Source: CAZMVU01 sp964569295 (GTDB lineage Bacteria > Hydrogenedentota > Hydrogenedentia > Hydrogenedentales > JAGMZX01). From it: 40,830 bases of DNA. The position numbers and the translations under genes are program-made. The notes under the pieces are model-generated. The model worked only from the letters and a program-made list of their open reading frames with translations. It searched no databases and had not been told where the DNA came from. The stretch covers positions 1 to 40,830 of the forward strand of contig CAZMVU010000016.1 of assembly GCA_964569295.1 (NCBI GenBank), in the 5' to 3' direction. The first letter of the stretch is position 1, and each line of letters starts with the position of its first letter. Below are positions 9,120 to 18,359 of the stretch, piece after piece.

Positions 9120-9204
9120 CGAACGTTTATCCCGCTTCTACCTCAGGTGGCGGAACGGCAACGACTTCTTCCCCGAAGAATGTAATCCCTGTCCGCCGCC
9201 CGGT

Positions 9205-9233
9205 TTGACTTGACCCGCTGCATGTGCTATTTT
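9205..9233 (+). promoter_or_regulatory. Sigma70-type promoter for the apgM-cimA pair
   Basis: TTGACT (9205-9210), a 17-base spacer and TATTTT (9228-9233), 44 bases before the TTG start of the mutase-like gene. It is the best promoter match in this 157-bp gap. Divergent rsmG starts at 9119. Confidence 0.5.
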
Positions 9234-9276
9234 TCCTGAACCGGCCCCATAACCTCAAGCGTCACGGAACCTTGCC

Positions 9277-10509
9277 TTGAAATACGCCATCTTGATCGGT
9301 GACGGCATGGCGGACGAGCCGCAGGACAAACTCGACGGCCGCACGCCGCTGGAAGCCGCCCATACCCCCGCCATGGACGCCCTCGTGCAGCACGGCACGA
9401 CCGGGCTCTATTGGCCCATTCCCGAAGGGATGCCCGCCGGCAGCGAGATCGGCAACCTCTCGCTCTTCGGCTATGACCCGCGGCATTCGTTCAAGGGGCG
9501 CGCGCCCATGGAAGCGGCAAACCAGGGCATCACGCTCGCGGCCGATGAGGTCGCCTTCCGGTGCAACCTCGCTACCCTCTCCGATGGCGTGATGCGCGAT
9601 TTCACGGCCGGGCACATATCGAGCGAAGAGGGCGCGGCCATTGTCGACTCCCTGAACGAGGCCCTCGGCCCCCGGTTCCCCGTGCGCTTTCACAACGGCG
9701 TTGGCTACCGGCACCTCGCCATCGTGCGCGCACAAGCCGGCGCCACAGTGGCCGATTATGTCGACACGGACTGTGCGCCGCCCCACGACATCATGGACCA
9801 GCCGCACGAACCGCACTGGCCGAAAGGCCCCGGGGCGAAGCTGGTTACCGAGATCATGCGCGCCTCCCACGACGTGCTCGCCGAACATCCGGTCAACCGG
9901 CAACGTACGGCCAACAATCAGCTCCCCGCCACCTCGATCTGGCTCTGGGGGCAGGGCGTCGCCCCGAAGATTACCCCCTACCAGGAGCGCTTCGGCCTCT
10001 CCGGCGCGGTGATCTCCGCGGTCGACCTCGTCAACGGTATCGGCCTCCTCGCCGGGTTCGAGGTGGTGCGCGTGCCCGGCGCCACCGGCTGGATAGACAC
10101 AAACTACGCGGGGAAAGTGTCCCACGGACTCGATGCCCTCGACCGGCACGACCTCGTGTACATACATATCGAGGCGCCCGACGAAACATCGCACCAGGGG
10201 CGCACGGATCTCAAACTCAAGGCCATCGAAGATTTCGATGCCCAGGTGGTTGCGCCATTCCTCGCAGAGATCATCGAGAAAAAGCGCAGCCTGCGCCTGC
10301 TCGTGGCCCCGGACCATTTCACCCTCCTGCGCACCAAGGGCCACGGCAGCGGCGCCACGCCCTTCGCCATGGCTGGGCCCGGTGTGCCCGTGTGCGGGCA
10401 GACGGCCTACAGCGAACAAAGCGCGGCCGCTACGGGCATCCGAATTACCGAGGGCTTCCGGGTCACGGAATGGATGCTCACCCGGGAGCCCCTCGCGTTC
10501 GCCGGCTGA
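9277..10509 (+). CDS. ApgM-type cofactor-independent phosphoglycerate mutase or proposed homoserine kinase
   Basis: 410 residues of the alkaline-phosphatase-fold, archaeal-type iPGM family. The conserved opening KYAILIGDGMADEP places the start at TTG 9277, since the next ATG would remove the first metal Asp (D9). GSEIGNLSLFGYDP (S56) is the nucleophilic Ser region, and APDHFTLLRTKGHG holds late metal ligands. Two readings are possible. The family interconverts 3- and 2-phosphoglycerate, but a bacterial branch has been proposed to be homoserine kinase of threonine synthesis. The next gene, citramalate synthase (isoleucine pathway), 76 bp downstream on the same strand, makes the amino-acid reading attractive. 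No hom, thrC or lysC is visible here to settle it. Confidence 0.88.
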   Translation: MKYAILIGDGMADEPQDKLDGRTPLEAAHTPAMDALVQHGTTGLYWPIPEGMPAGSEIGNLSLFGYDPRHSFKGRAPMEAANQGITLAADEVAFRCNLATLSDGVMRDFTAGHISSEEGAAIVDSLNEALGPRFPVRFHNGVGYRHLAIVRAQAGATVADYVDTDCAPPHDIMDQPHEPHWPKGPGAKLVTEIMRASHDVLAEHPVNRQRTANNQLPATSIWLWGQGVAPKITPYQERFGLSGAVISAVDLVNGIGLLAGFEVVRVPGATGWIDTNYAGKVSHGLDALDRHDLVYIHIEAPDETSHQGRTDLKLKAIEDFDAQVVAPFLAEIIEKKRSLRLLVAPDHFTLLRTKGHGSGATPFAMAGPGVPVCGQTAYSEQSAAATGIRITEGFRVTEWMLTREPLAFAG

Positions 10510-10585
10510 GCACCGGTCCTCACCAACCGCGCTGCCCGCGCCGCGGGCCATGCTTGAGTTTTGTTGACCACCAAGGAGACGAACC

Positions 10586-12181
10586 GTGTCCGACACGACC
10601 CGCATAGCCACGTACGATACCACCCTGCGCGATGGCGCCCAGGGCCCGGGCGTCAAGTTTTCCACCGATGACCAACTGCGCATCGTCGAGGAACTCGATG
10701 CGCTCGGTATCGCCTATATCGAGGGCGGGCAGCCCTACTCGAATCCGAAAGCGGCCGAATTGTTCCGGGCCGCAAAGCGGCTGAACTTGCAGCACACGAC
10801 CATGGCGGCCTTCGGCTCGACCCGTAATCCCCGCGCAAAAACCGAAGAAGACCCGAATTTACAGGCGCTGCTCGAGGCCGAGACCGAGGTCGTCACCATT
10901 TTCGCCAAGTCCTCCCCGCGCCACACCGAACAAGTGCTCCACGTCAACCTCGAGAAGAACCTCGAAATCGTCCACGAATCCGTCGCCTTCCTGCACGAAC
11001 ACGGCCGCCGCGTCTTCCTCGATGCCGAGCATTTCTTCGACGGATACGCGGAAGATCCCGCCTACGCCCTCGCTGTGCTCCGAACCGCCCATGAGGCCGG
11101 CGCGGAGGTGCTCGTGCTATGCGATACCAACGGCGGCGCCCTGCCGCACACAATCGCCGCGGCAACCCGGGCCGTGTGCAACGCCCTGCCCGGCGCCGCG
11201 GTCGGCATTCACACGCATAACGACACCGGCTGCGCCGTGGCCAACAGCCTCGCGGCGGTCATGGAAGGGGCGACCCAGGTGCAGGGCACCATCAACGGGT
11301 ACGGCGAGCGCACCGGCAACGCGAATCTGTGCACCATTATCCCGAACCTGCAACTCAAGTTCGACGGCCGGTATCAAGTACTTACTGCGGCCCAACTGGC
11401 AAACCTCTGGCACGTCTCGCATCTGGTGGCGGAACTGGGCAACCTCATCCCCCGCGACCACCAACCCTATGTCGGCCGCGACGCCTTCACGCATAAAGGC
11501 GGCATGCACGCCGATGCCGTGCGCAAACTCAAGGCCAGCTACGAACACATCAACCCGGAGGACGTGGGCAACCGCACCCACATCGCCGTAAGCGAGGTGT
11601 CCGGGCGGGCAAGTCTCTTGCAGAAAGCCGCCGAATTCGACCTCGAGCTCAAGAAGGACATGCCCGAAACGCGCAAGATTCTCGCGCACATCAAAGACCT
11701 CGAGAACCAGGGCTTCGAATTCGAAGGGGCCGACGCGTCGCTCGAGCTCATCATGCGCCGTCACCTCGGCAAGCACCGTAAGTTCTTTGAAACCATGCGG
11801 TTCCACGCCGGCGTGTGGCACCGGTTCACCGGCAACACCGACTTTTCCGAGGCGACCGTGAAACTTAAAGTCGCCGATGTCGAGTACCACACCGTGGCCG
11901 AGGGCGACGGCCCGGTGGACGCCATCAACTGCGCCCTACGCAAGGCCCTCGAAAACCTCTACCCCGAACTGCGCGATGTTCACCTCGAGGACTACAAAGT
12001 GCGCATCCTCGACGCGAAAAGCGCCACCCGCGCCAAAACCCGCGTGCTCATCGAATCGCGCGACTCGGCGGGCAACGTGTGGAATACCGTCGGTGTAAGC
12101 GAGAATATTATTACTGCCTCTTACCTGGCACTCATAGACAGTATCGAATACAAGCTGCTCAATACCCGTGGGTATACGTGA
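10586..12181 (+). CDS. cimA: (R)-citramalate synthase
   Basis: 531 residues of the LeuA/HMGL family. The TIM-barrel domain opens with YDTTLRDGAQGPG, contains LCDTNGGALP and the metal motif HTHNDTGCAVANS, and YGERTGNANL; the final 150 or so residues form a LeuA-type regulatory domain (HRFTGNTDFSEATVKL). This pattern (DGAQGPG, VGRDAFTHKGGMHADAV) fits citramalate synthases of the CimA class better than 2-isopropylmalate synthase. It condenses acetyl-CoA and pyruvate to begin threonine-independent isoleucine synthesis. GTG at 10586 is chosen, with AAGGAG 7 bases upstream. Probable operon with the preceding gene. Only a weak CGGGC/GCCCG hairpin (12185-12199) follows the stop, with no T-run. Confidence 0.92.
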   Translation: MSDTTRIATYDTTLRDGAQGPGVKFSTDDQLRIVEELDALGIAYIEGGQPYSNPKAAELFRAAKRLNLQHTTMAAFGSTRNPRAKTEEDPNLQALLEAETEVVTIFAKSSPRHTEQVLHVNLEKNLEIVHESVAFLHEHGRRVFLDAEHFFDGYAEDPAYALAVLRTAHEAGAEVLVLCDTNGGALPHTIAAATRAVCNALPGAAVGIHTHNDTGCAVANSLAAVMEGATQVQGTINGYGERTGNANLCTIIPNLQLKFDGRYQVLTAAQLANLWHVSHLVAELGNLIPRDHQPYVGRDAFTHKGGMHADAVRKLKASYEHINPEDVGNRTHIAVSEVSGRASLLQKAAEFDLELKKDMPETRKILAHIKDLENQGFEFEGADASLELIMRRHLGKHRKFFETMRFHAGVWHRFTGNTDFSEATVKLKVADVEYHTVAEGDGPVDAINCALRKALENLYPELRDVHLEDYKVRILDAKSATRAKTRVLIESRDSAGNVWNTVGVSENIITASYLALIDSIEYKLLNTRGYT

Positions 12182-12252
12182 TAGCGGGCAGTTCGCCCGT
12201 TCTCAGACTTCCCTTCTTGGCATTACCCACAAGTGCTGCGGCCCTGCAGGAC

Positions 12253-12697
12253 GAGCGTACCCGCGAGCCGTAATCCCCAGCGAGGGCGAGCGTACCCGCG
12301 AGCCGTCATCCCCAGCGAGGGCGAGCGTACCCGCGAGCCGTCATCCCATGGGAGGGCGAGCGTACCCGCGAGCCGTCATCCCATGGGAGGACGAGCGTAC
12401 CCGCGAGCCGTAATCCCCAGGGAGGGCGCGCGTACCCGCGAGCCGTAATCCCACGGGAGGGCGAGCGTACCCGCGAGCCATAATCCCCAGCGAGGGCGAG
12501 CGTACCCNNNNNNNNNNNNNNNNNNNNNNNNNNNNNNNNNNNNNNNNNNNNNNNNNNNNNNNNNNNNNNNNNNNNNNNNNNNNNNNNNNNNNNNNNNNNN
12601 NNNNNNNGCGAGCCGTAATCCCACGGGAGGGCGAGCGTACCCGCGAGCCGTAATCCCACGGGAGGGCGAGCGTACCCGCGAGCCGTAATCCCACGGG
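12253..12697. repeat. 35-bp tandem repeat array interrupted by an assembly gap
   Basis: Units begin with GAGCGTACCCGCGAGCC and have an exact 35-bp period (12253, 12288, 12323, 12358, 12393, 12428, 12463, 12498; then 12633 and 12668 after the gap). The second half of the unit varies among a few forms (CCCCAGCGAGGG, CCCATGGGAGGG, CCCAGGGAGGG, CCCACGGGAGGG). There are no unique spacers, so it is not CRISPR. The period is not a multiple of three and no gene crosses it. The N run is exactly 100 bases, the usual scaffolder placeholder, so the true copy number is unknown. Confidence 0.92.
12508..12607. other. Assembly gap of 100 N
   Basis: One hundred undetermined bases inside the tandem repeat. 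Both sides are the same repeat in phase, which suggests the assembler broke in the array. Confidence 0.99.
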
Positions 12698-12811
12698 TTC
12701 AGCCCGCTGCACGCGGCGCCCGTGGCCTTGTGCGTCACCGTGAGGGTGCCATTGTTCGTTGAGGCCCTTCTCCCGGCCGCGCCACAAACGATGCCTGTCC
12801 GCGTTCCAGCG

Positions 12812-14125
12812 CTACACCTCCCAGCCGGGGCGATGTGCGCGGCTGAGGTATTCATTGGCCTTGTCGTTGTTGGTAAACCTACTATTGGCAGCGTCCCATT
12901 CGAGGGGTTCGGCCACGCGCTCGGCGACCACACCCAGCAACACCAGCTCGGTGAGGGGGCCGGCATAGCCGAAGTGCGAAAGCGCCTGGCCTTCGTCCTT
13001 GATGGCCTGCACCCAGTTGTTCTGGTGGCCCCGGGGCGATTCCCAGTCAAACTTGGGGCGTTCCCAACTGTCGTCATCGAGCATTTTCACGGGCAGGCCG
13101 TAGCAGCCGGTGGTCAACTTGCCTGTGCTGCCGATATACAGCGTGCCGCCATCGGCCGTGCCGATCTCGTGGCCCCCGGTCAGGTCCTCAGGAATGCGCT
13201 TCTCGCCTTCATACCATTTGAGCGTGACCGGCGGCTTGTTGCCCCGCGCGGGGAACTCGAAGGTAACGATGGCCGAGGTCGGGCCCGAGGCCTCCGTGGC
13301 GCCCCAGTTCTCGGCGGCAATCTTCGTGGGCGCGCCGAGGCCGAGCGCGTAGAAGGGCGCATCCAGGATGTGGCAGCCCATATCGCCCAGTGCCCCGCAG
13401 CCGAAGTCCCACCACCCGCGCCAGTTGCGCGGGCAATACGCGGGATGGTAGGGCCGCTCCTTCGCCGGGCCCAACCACAGGTTCCAGTCCAGGGTGTCGG
13501 GTACGGGCGGCGTCTCACTGGGCGCAGGAATGCCCTGGGGCCAGATCGGGCGATTGGTCCAGCAGTGGACCTCACGCACCTCGCCGATATCGCCCTGGTC
13601 AATGGCCGCCTTCGCCTCGTAGCAACCGCGGGCCGAATGCCCTTGGTTCCCCATCTGCGTGACCACACCATGCTTTTCCGCCGCGGCCATGAGTGCGCGC
13701 ACCTCGGCGATATTGTGCGCCATGGGCTTCTCGACGTAGACGTGCTTCCCGAGGCCGATGGCCATCATGGCAGCGGGCGCATGCACATGGTCCGGTGTGG
13801 CCACCAGCACGGCGTCGTAATTGTCCTTTTCCTTCTCGAGCATCTCGCGGTAGTCCGTGTAGGCGGGGATATCCGGCCAGCGCTTATAGGCCGTGGCGGC
13901 GCGGTCGCGGTCCACGTCCGCAAACGTGACAATCTCCGCCACCCGCGCCAACTGCGACAGGTCGGCCATAGCCTGACCCCCCGCACCGCACGCCGCGATG
14001 CGCACTGCCTCTTCCCGTGCTTTCTGGCTGAACGGGCCGGCAAAGGCCAGCCCCGGCACCGCCGCCAACAAACCGGCCGATACAGCGAGAAACTGCCGGC
14101 GGGAGAGATTCTGCTTTCTACTCAT
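12812..14125 (-). CDS. Gfo/Idh/MocA family oxidoreductase, Tat-exported
   Basis: 437 residues with a textbook Tat leader (S8-R-R-Q-F-L, hydrophobic stretch, AFAGP). The N-terminal Rossmann part includes AACGAGGQA and the family motif VE132KP134, with ATPDHVHAP before it; the rest is the Gfo/Idh C-terminal alpha/beta domain (WWDFGCGALGDMGCHILD). Such exported members in Planctomycetes and relatives carry their own tightly bound NAD(P) and probably act on sugars in the periplasm; substrate unknown. The start is ATG 14125 (GAGG about 7 bases before it). The frame extends to 14326, but that part has no leader and no ribosome site. No partner gene on the same strand. Confidence 0.9.
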   Translation of the reverse strand: MSRKQNLSRRQFLAVSAGLLAAVPGLAFAGPFSQKAREEAVRIAACGAGGQAMADLSQLARVAEIVTFADVDRDRAATAYKRWPDIPAYTDYREMLEKEKDNYDAVLVATPDHVHAPAAMMAIGLGKHVYVEKPMAHNIAEVRALMAAAEKHGVVTQMGNQGHSARGCYEAKAAIDQGDIGEVREVHCWTNRPIWPQGIPAPSETPPVPDTLDWNLWLGPAKERPYHPAYCPRNWRGWWDFGCGALGDMGCHILDAPFYALGLGAPTKIAAENWGATEASGPTSAIVTFEFPARGNKPPVTLKWYEGEKRIPEDLTGGHEIGTADGGTLYIGSTGKLTTGCYGLPVKMLDDDSWERPKFDWESPRGHQNNWVQAIKDEGQALSHFGYAGPLTELVLLGVVAERVAEPLEWDAANSRFTNNDKANEYLSRAHRPGWEV

Positions 14126-14580
14126 GAGCTTACCTCGCGTGATTCGTGGGTTGCATCCTGCACGGGGATTGGACCAGCCATGCCGCTGTTTGGTTCTGGC
14201 GGCGGCGCTGCGTCCTCCTTCGACACCAAGACCATGCTTATCATGCCACATATTGCCAACCCATTTCCTCCGGTTTCTCAAGTTCGCGCTGTTCTTGCCG
14301 ATATACCTTGCTGGAAGGACCGACACGGAAGTCGATCGACAAAAGACACGGATGTCATCCTTTCACTTTCCATAGACCTTACGGCTGCGCTGGCCTACAG
14401 GTCCTGTTCTTTTCAGGTGCTGTGCTCCGATGCACAGCACCTCCTTTTTACGTCGTTCCCGGCCTGTTGCCGCCACACCGCGAAACAACACGCGCCATCC
14501 GCCTGTCCTTCGTTTTTGCTTCACCCATCCTTTCTTATACAATAGCGTTGCGAAACGTGGGATCCGGGAAGAGAGCACTT
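14126..14580. other. 455-bp divergent intergenic region with a + strand terminator
   Basis: Separates the minus-strand oxidoreductase from the plus-strand ATPase. It holds an intrinsic-terminator hairpin at 14415-14449 with no plus-strand gene before it. I did not recognise a known riboswitch; the short open frames are not supported. Confidence 0.45.
14415..14449 (+). terminator. Rho-independent terminator upstream of the GspE/PilB gene
   Basis: AGGTGCTGTGC (14415-14425), loop TCCGAT, GCACAGCACCT (14432-14442), then CC and five T. The 11-bp perfect stem with a T-run is oriented for the + strand, about 130 bp ahead of the ATPase start, which suggests a leader/attenuator or the end of an unseen small RNA. 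Confidence 0.75.
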
Positions 14581-16575
14581 ATGTCCGATGAACAACAGCG
14601 CGAACGCCAGACAGGCCACCAGCTTGTCAAGCAGAACCTGATCACCCAGAAGGAATTGCAAGAAGCCCAAGAACACGAAAAGCAATCGGGCACGCCCTGG
14701 TACAAGCAATTCCTTCAGAACAAGAAAATATCCTACAGTGCGCTCGAGGACGTGTTGCGCTATGAGTTTCATTTGCCGTCGACCAAGAGCAAGCAAAAAC
14801 AGCTTGGCGACGCCCTGCTCGAGATCGGCGCCATTACCCAGGATCAACTGGATGCGGCCCTCGAAGAGCAAAAGCGCAGCGGCCGTCTGCTGGGCAATAT
14901 TCTTTTCGAAAACGGCGCGGTCAATGACGAGACCATCGCCCGGGCACTGAGCAAACAGCAGGGCATGGAATACGCGCCGGTCGATAGCATGGCCAGCACG
15001 CGCGCCGCGCTGGAAGCCGTCTCAGAGAACATTGCGCACAATTACCAGATGATCCCATGCACATTGGAGGGCGACAAGCTCACCGTCCTCATCGACGACC
15101 CGCGTGTACGCGAGCGCCTGGGCAATGCCGGCATTCTGCTTGGCCTGCGCATTCACCCCGTGCTTACCGCTACACCCGATATTCGCGAGGAGATAACCCG
15201 CCGCTACGAGGCTCTGCGCCGCAACGAGACGTCCCAAGACACACAACCCACGCCGGCCGAGACTGCCGGCAACGATGTTCAGTCCAGCACCCCCAATAAC
15301 GAAACCAAGGCGGATGAGGCCATGGCAGAAGAACAACGTACCGACAGCGATACCGCCCCCCGCGCCCCCGATATGACCAAGCACGCCACCCGTGAATCCA
15401 ATCGTTTCCAGGAAATCGCCGAGAAAGCTTCGGGTACCACGGTAATCAAGCTGGTTACCACCATCATCGAAGGCGCCGTAAACTCCAGCGCCACCGACAT
15501 CCACCTCGATCCGCAGGAACCCGAGATGCGCGTGCGCTACCGTATCGACGGCGTACTGCACGATGTTATGAGCATACCGCAGCACATTGAGCTCGCCGTT
15601 ATATCCCGCGTCAAGATTCTCGCGGATCTCGACATTACCGAAACCCGCCATCCACAGGATGGCCACATCAGCACCGAAATCGCCGATCAGGAGTTCGACA
15701 TCCGCGTCGCTACACTGCCCACTTTTCTCGGCGAACGCATCGTGCTGCGTCTGCTCGACCAGAGCGCGATCCTCTCCGGGATCAAGGATCTCGGCCTCGA
15801 ATCGGAAGACGAGGACCGGCTGCACCGTGTTATCGCTCAACCCTATGGCATGACCCTTGTCACTGGTCCAACCGGCAGCGGCAAGACCACCACCCTCTAC
15901 GCCGCCCTCAACCAGAAGAACATCATCACCGACAGCATCGTCACCCTCGAGGATCCCGTCGAGTATCAGCTTTCCGGCATCAACCAAGTCCAGATCGACC
16001 CCGATATCGGCGTCACCTTTGCCCACACGCTCCGCGCCGCCTTGCGTCAGGACATCGATGTCTTGCTCGTCGGCGAGATTCGCGATGCTGAGACCGCGCA
16101 TATCGCCACACGCGCCTCCATGACCGGGCACTTGGTCCTCAGTACGCTTCACACCAACGACGCGCCCGAAGCCATCACCACGCTGCGCAACATGGGCATT
16201 CCACCATTTCTTATCTCCAGTGCCCTGACCGCCATCATTGCGCAGCGGCTCGTGCGCAAGATTTGCACCCATTGCCGCACCGCGTTCACCCCCACCGAAG
16301 AAATGCTGCACGCCGTCGGGCTTCCACTGGACACCACCGAACTGTACAGCGGCAAGGGCTGTGACCATTGTTATAACACCGGCAACCGGGGCCGTACCGG
16401 CATATTCGAACTTATCGAAGTCACTCCGGAAATTCGAAAACTTATCTCCCACGAAGCCGATGTGGCCGAGATTGCCAAAACCGCCAACCTGAAAACCATG
16501 GCGGACCGCTGCCGCCTCAAAGTGCAACGTGGCGAAGTCGAGCCCAAGGAATACCTGCGCATTATCCGCCAGTAA
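14581..16575 (+). CDS. GspE/PilB-type assembly ATPase
   Basis: 664 residues. The N-terminal 230 residues hold two MshEN/T2SSE-N-like segments (KQLGDALLEIGAITQDQLDAA and the RALSKQQGMEY region), then an acidic linker, then the motor: Walker A G429-P-T-G-S-G-K435-T-T, Walker B LLVGEIRDAETA, and a C4 zinc site (C562-x2-C565, C594-x2-C597) typical of GspE/PilB. It powers type IV pilus or type II secretion pseudopilus assembly from the cytoplasmic face. ATG 14581 follows GGGAAGAGAG. No pilC, pilT or pilin gene is adjacent, so it is an orphan here; a 62-residue GspF-leader-like protein lies far away at 30226. MshEN domains in PilB/MshE bind c-di-GMP; a PilZ protein is at 26149. Confidence 0.93.
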   Translation: MSDEQQRERQTGHQLVKQNLITQKELQEAQEHEKQSGTPWYKQFLQNKKISYSALEDVLRYEFHLPSTKSKQKQLGDALLEIGAITQDQLDAALEEQKRSGRLLGNILFENGAVNDETIARALSKQQGMEYAPVDSMASTRAALEAVSENIAHNYQMIPCTLEGDKLTVLIDDPRVRERLGNAGILLGLRIHPVLTATPDIREEITRRYEALRRNETSQDTQPTPAETAGNDVQSSTPNNETKADEAMAEEQRTDSDTAPRAPDMTKHATRESNRFQEIAEKASGTTVIKLVTTIIEGAVNSSATDIHLDPQEPEMRVRYRIDGVLHDVMSIPQHIELAVISRVKILADLDITETRHPQDGHISTEIADQEFDIRVATLPTFLGERIVLRLLDQSAILSGIKDLGLESEDEDRLHRVIAQPYGMTLVTGPTGSGKTTTLYAALNQKNIITDSIVTLEDPVEYQLSGINQVQIDPDIGVTFAHTLRAALRQDIDVLLVGEIRDAETAHIATRASMTGHLVLSTLHTNDAPEAITTLRNMGIPPFLISSALTAIIAQRLVRKICTHCRTAFTPTEEMLHAVGLPLDTTELYSGKGCDHCYNTGNRGRTGIFELIEVTPEIRKLISHEADVAEIAKTANLKTMADRCRLKVQRGEVEPKEYLRIIRQ

Positions 16576-17202
16576 GGAGCTTCTTGTGGAAAACCTGTTT
16601 TCAACCCACACACCCCTTACCCATGTTTACCGCCGCACAACGCATCAAAGCGCATGCAAGTACTTACTGCCATTCAGCTTAAGTCGTCTATTGCCAACTG
16701 CCCACGCAGTCTCTCCCAACATACTAACATGTTTCTGCACAACGAGTTAAAGATATCATGACAATGCGCTGTACCGCCCAATTCTCTACCAAAAACCATG
16801 TTCCACGCCTTGGGGAAAACACCGTCCCGCGCATACCATTCCACGGCGGTTTCCGCACGCAATCCCCTGTGGAAAAGTCAACGGCCGCCCGTGGAACATC
16901 TTTTTTCCACAATACCTGTGGACAGCACTTGACCTTTCAGGGGAAAACAAGGTATGAAATCCCCACGGCAGACACAGTGTGCGCGCCCATGCCCCCTGCC
17001 TGCCCGGATGCTGTGGAAGACATAGGAAAACCAACACACGCTATCCACTGCTTTCTCCACAGCCTAACATGTTGATTTTGGAGGGTTTAACGCGTTTTCC
17101 CGCTTTTCAAGATACCCTATTACAACGATTACTTGATCTATACATAAAGAAACGAAGACTATCCGAGGATAAACAACCCACACATCCATGGAGACCCGGG
17201 GC
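16576..17202. other. oriC: Candidate replication origin region upstream of dnaN
   Basis: 627 bp without a credible gene and with many TTATCCACA-like words. One-mismatch DnaA-box candidates: TGTGGAAAA at 16585-16593 and 16868-16876, TTTTCCACA at 16903-16911, TTCTCCACA at 17053-17061. Two-mismatch ones: TGTGGACAG 16917, TGTGGAAGA 17012, CTATCCACT 17041. Two parS half-sites, ATGTTCCACG (16798) and CGTGGAACAT (16890), also occur. The last 100 bp (17095-17180) are distinctly AT-richer than the surroundings. Location next to dnaN is a known oriC position. dnaA is not adjacent and no perfect box is present, so this is a candidate only. Confidence 0.5.
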
Positions 17203-18309
17203 ATGAATATCACCATTCCAAGGCAAGACCTGCTCAATACCGTCAACAAAGTGAAGACGGTCGTCGCCGCCAAGTCGGCTCTGCCTATCCTGTCGCACCT
17301 TTTGCTCGAAACGGTCGACGACGGCCTGCGTGTCTCCGCCACCGACCTCAAGGTCAGCATCGAATGCACCGTTGGCTGCACTGTGAACGAGGCGGGCTCG
17401 ATGACGGTGTCTTCTCAGCGCCTGGCATCCATTCTCGCTGAGCTACCCGATAGCGACCTGACGCTCGCCCTCGGTGAAAACAGTGTTGTGGGGCTCCAAT
17501 GCGGCAAAATCCAGACCAAGCTGTTCAGCATGACGCCCGACCAGTTCCCGCCCATTCGCAGCTTCGAAGGGGTTGAACCGCTCGTTTTCAAACAGTGCGT
17601 GCTCAAAGATCTTTTTAACAAGACTTCCTTCGCCATCTGCAGTGACCAGGCACGGTATAACCTTACCGGCCTTTTGTTCGAGATTAGCGGCGGCCGCCTC
17701 GTTGTCGTGGCGACGGATGGACGCCGCATGAGCCTGGCCATCGAGGATGAGCATATTTCCGGGGACCACGAGACCAAGGTTATCATCCCGAATAAAATGA
17801 TTCACGAGCTCGAGCGGCTTCTCGAAGGGGATGACGAAGTTTGCGTGTATATCGACGAGAGCCAGGCAGCTTTCACATTCGGTTCTTTGCGCCTCGTGAG
17901 CGCCCTTATCGAAGGCAACTTTCCCAATTACGATATGGTCGTTCCCAAAAAGCATGACAAGGAAGTGCTCGTCGACACCGTAAGCTTCACCGAGGCCATG
18001 CGGCGCACACGCACCATGACGAACGACAAATTCAATTCGGTGCGTGTGGTGGTGACTCCGGGAACGATCGGTTTCCGCGTGAGCACCCCGGAGGTGGGGG
18101 AATATGAAGAGGAACTCCCCGCCGAATACGACGGTGAAAATGTAGAGATTGCCTTCAACCCCGATTTTCTCCTCGATGTCTTGCGTCATATCGACGCGGA
18201 GCGCACGTGCCTTGTCCTGCGGGACGCCTCGAGCCCGGGTTTGGTCAAACCCTACACAGAAGCCCCGACGGATAAATATCTCAACGTGGTCATGCCGATT
18301 CGTATCTGA
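17203..18309 (+). CDS. dnaN: DNA polymerase III sliding clamp, beta subunit
   Basis: 368 residues, the usual clamp length. It starts MNITIPRQDLLNTVNKVKTVV, continues ALPILSHLLLE and SATDLKVSIE (domain 1), LVVVATDGRRMS (domain 2) and ends with KYLNVVMPIRI, the conserved C-terminal edge. It forms the homodimeric ring that tethers polymerase III to DNA. ATG 17203 is preferred over the in-frame ATG at 17188 because of the family start and GGAG 9 bases upstream. There is no recF or gyrB after it; the downstream 160 bp precede a MITE-like element. Confidence 0.97.
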   Translation: MNITIPRQDLLNTVNKVKTVVAAKSALPILSHLLLETVDDGLRVSATDLKVSIECTVGCTVNEAGSMTVSSQRLASILAELPDSDLTLALGENSVVGLQCGKIQTKLFSMTPDQFPPIRSFEGVEPLVFKQCVLKDLFNKTSFAICSDQARYNLTGLLFEISGGRLVVVATDGRRMSLAIEDEHISGDHETKVIIPNKMIHELERLLEGDDEVCVYIDESQAAFTFGSLRLVSALIEGNFPNYDMVVPKKHDKEVLVDTVSFTEAMRRTRTMTNDKFNSVRVVVTPGTIGFRVSTPEVGEYEEELPAEYDGENVEIAFNPDFLLDVLRHIDAERTCLVLRDASSPGLVKPYTEAPTDKYLNVVMPIRI

Positions 18310-18359
18310 GCTGTTGACGCCAGGTGCGCGGCCAGCGGCCAGCCAGCAAGGTGCCCCGA

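Noticed and set aside
12253..12697. CRISPR array
   Set aside because: Period is 35 bp with no unique spacers; units are continuous and share variants, and no cas gene is near.
14300..14450. c-di-GMP riboswitch before the PilB-type gene
   Set aside because: The conserved core bases of the known GEMM class are absent; only a terminator is visible.
12722..14545. 607-codon plus-strand frame over the Gfo/Idh gene
   Set aside because: Antisense of the Tat oxidoreductase; its downstream part crosses the terminator.
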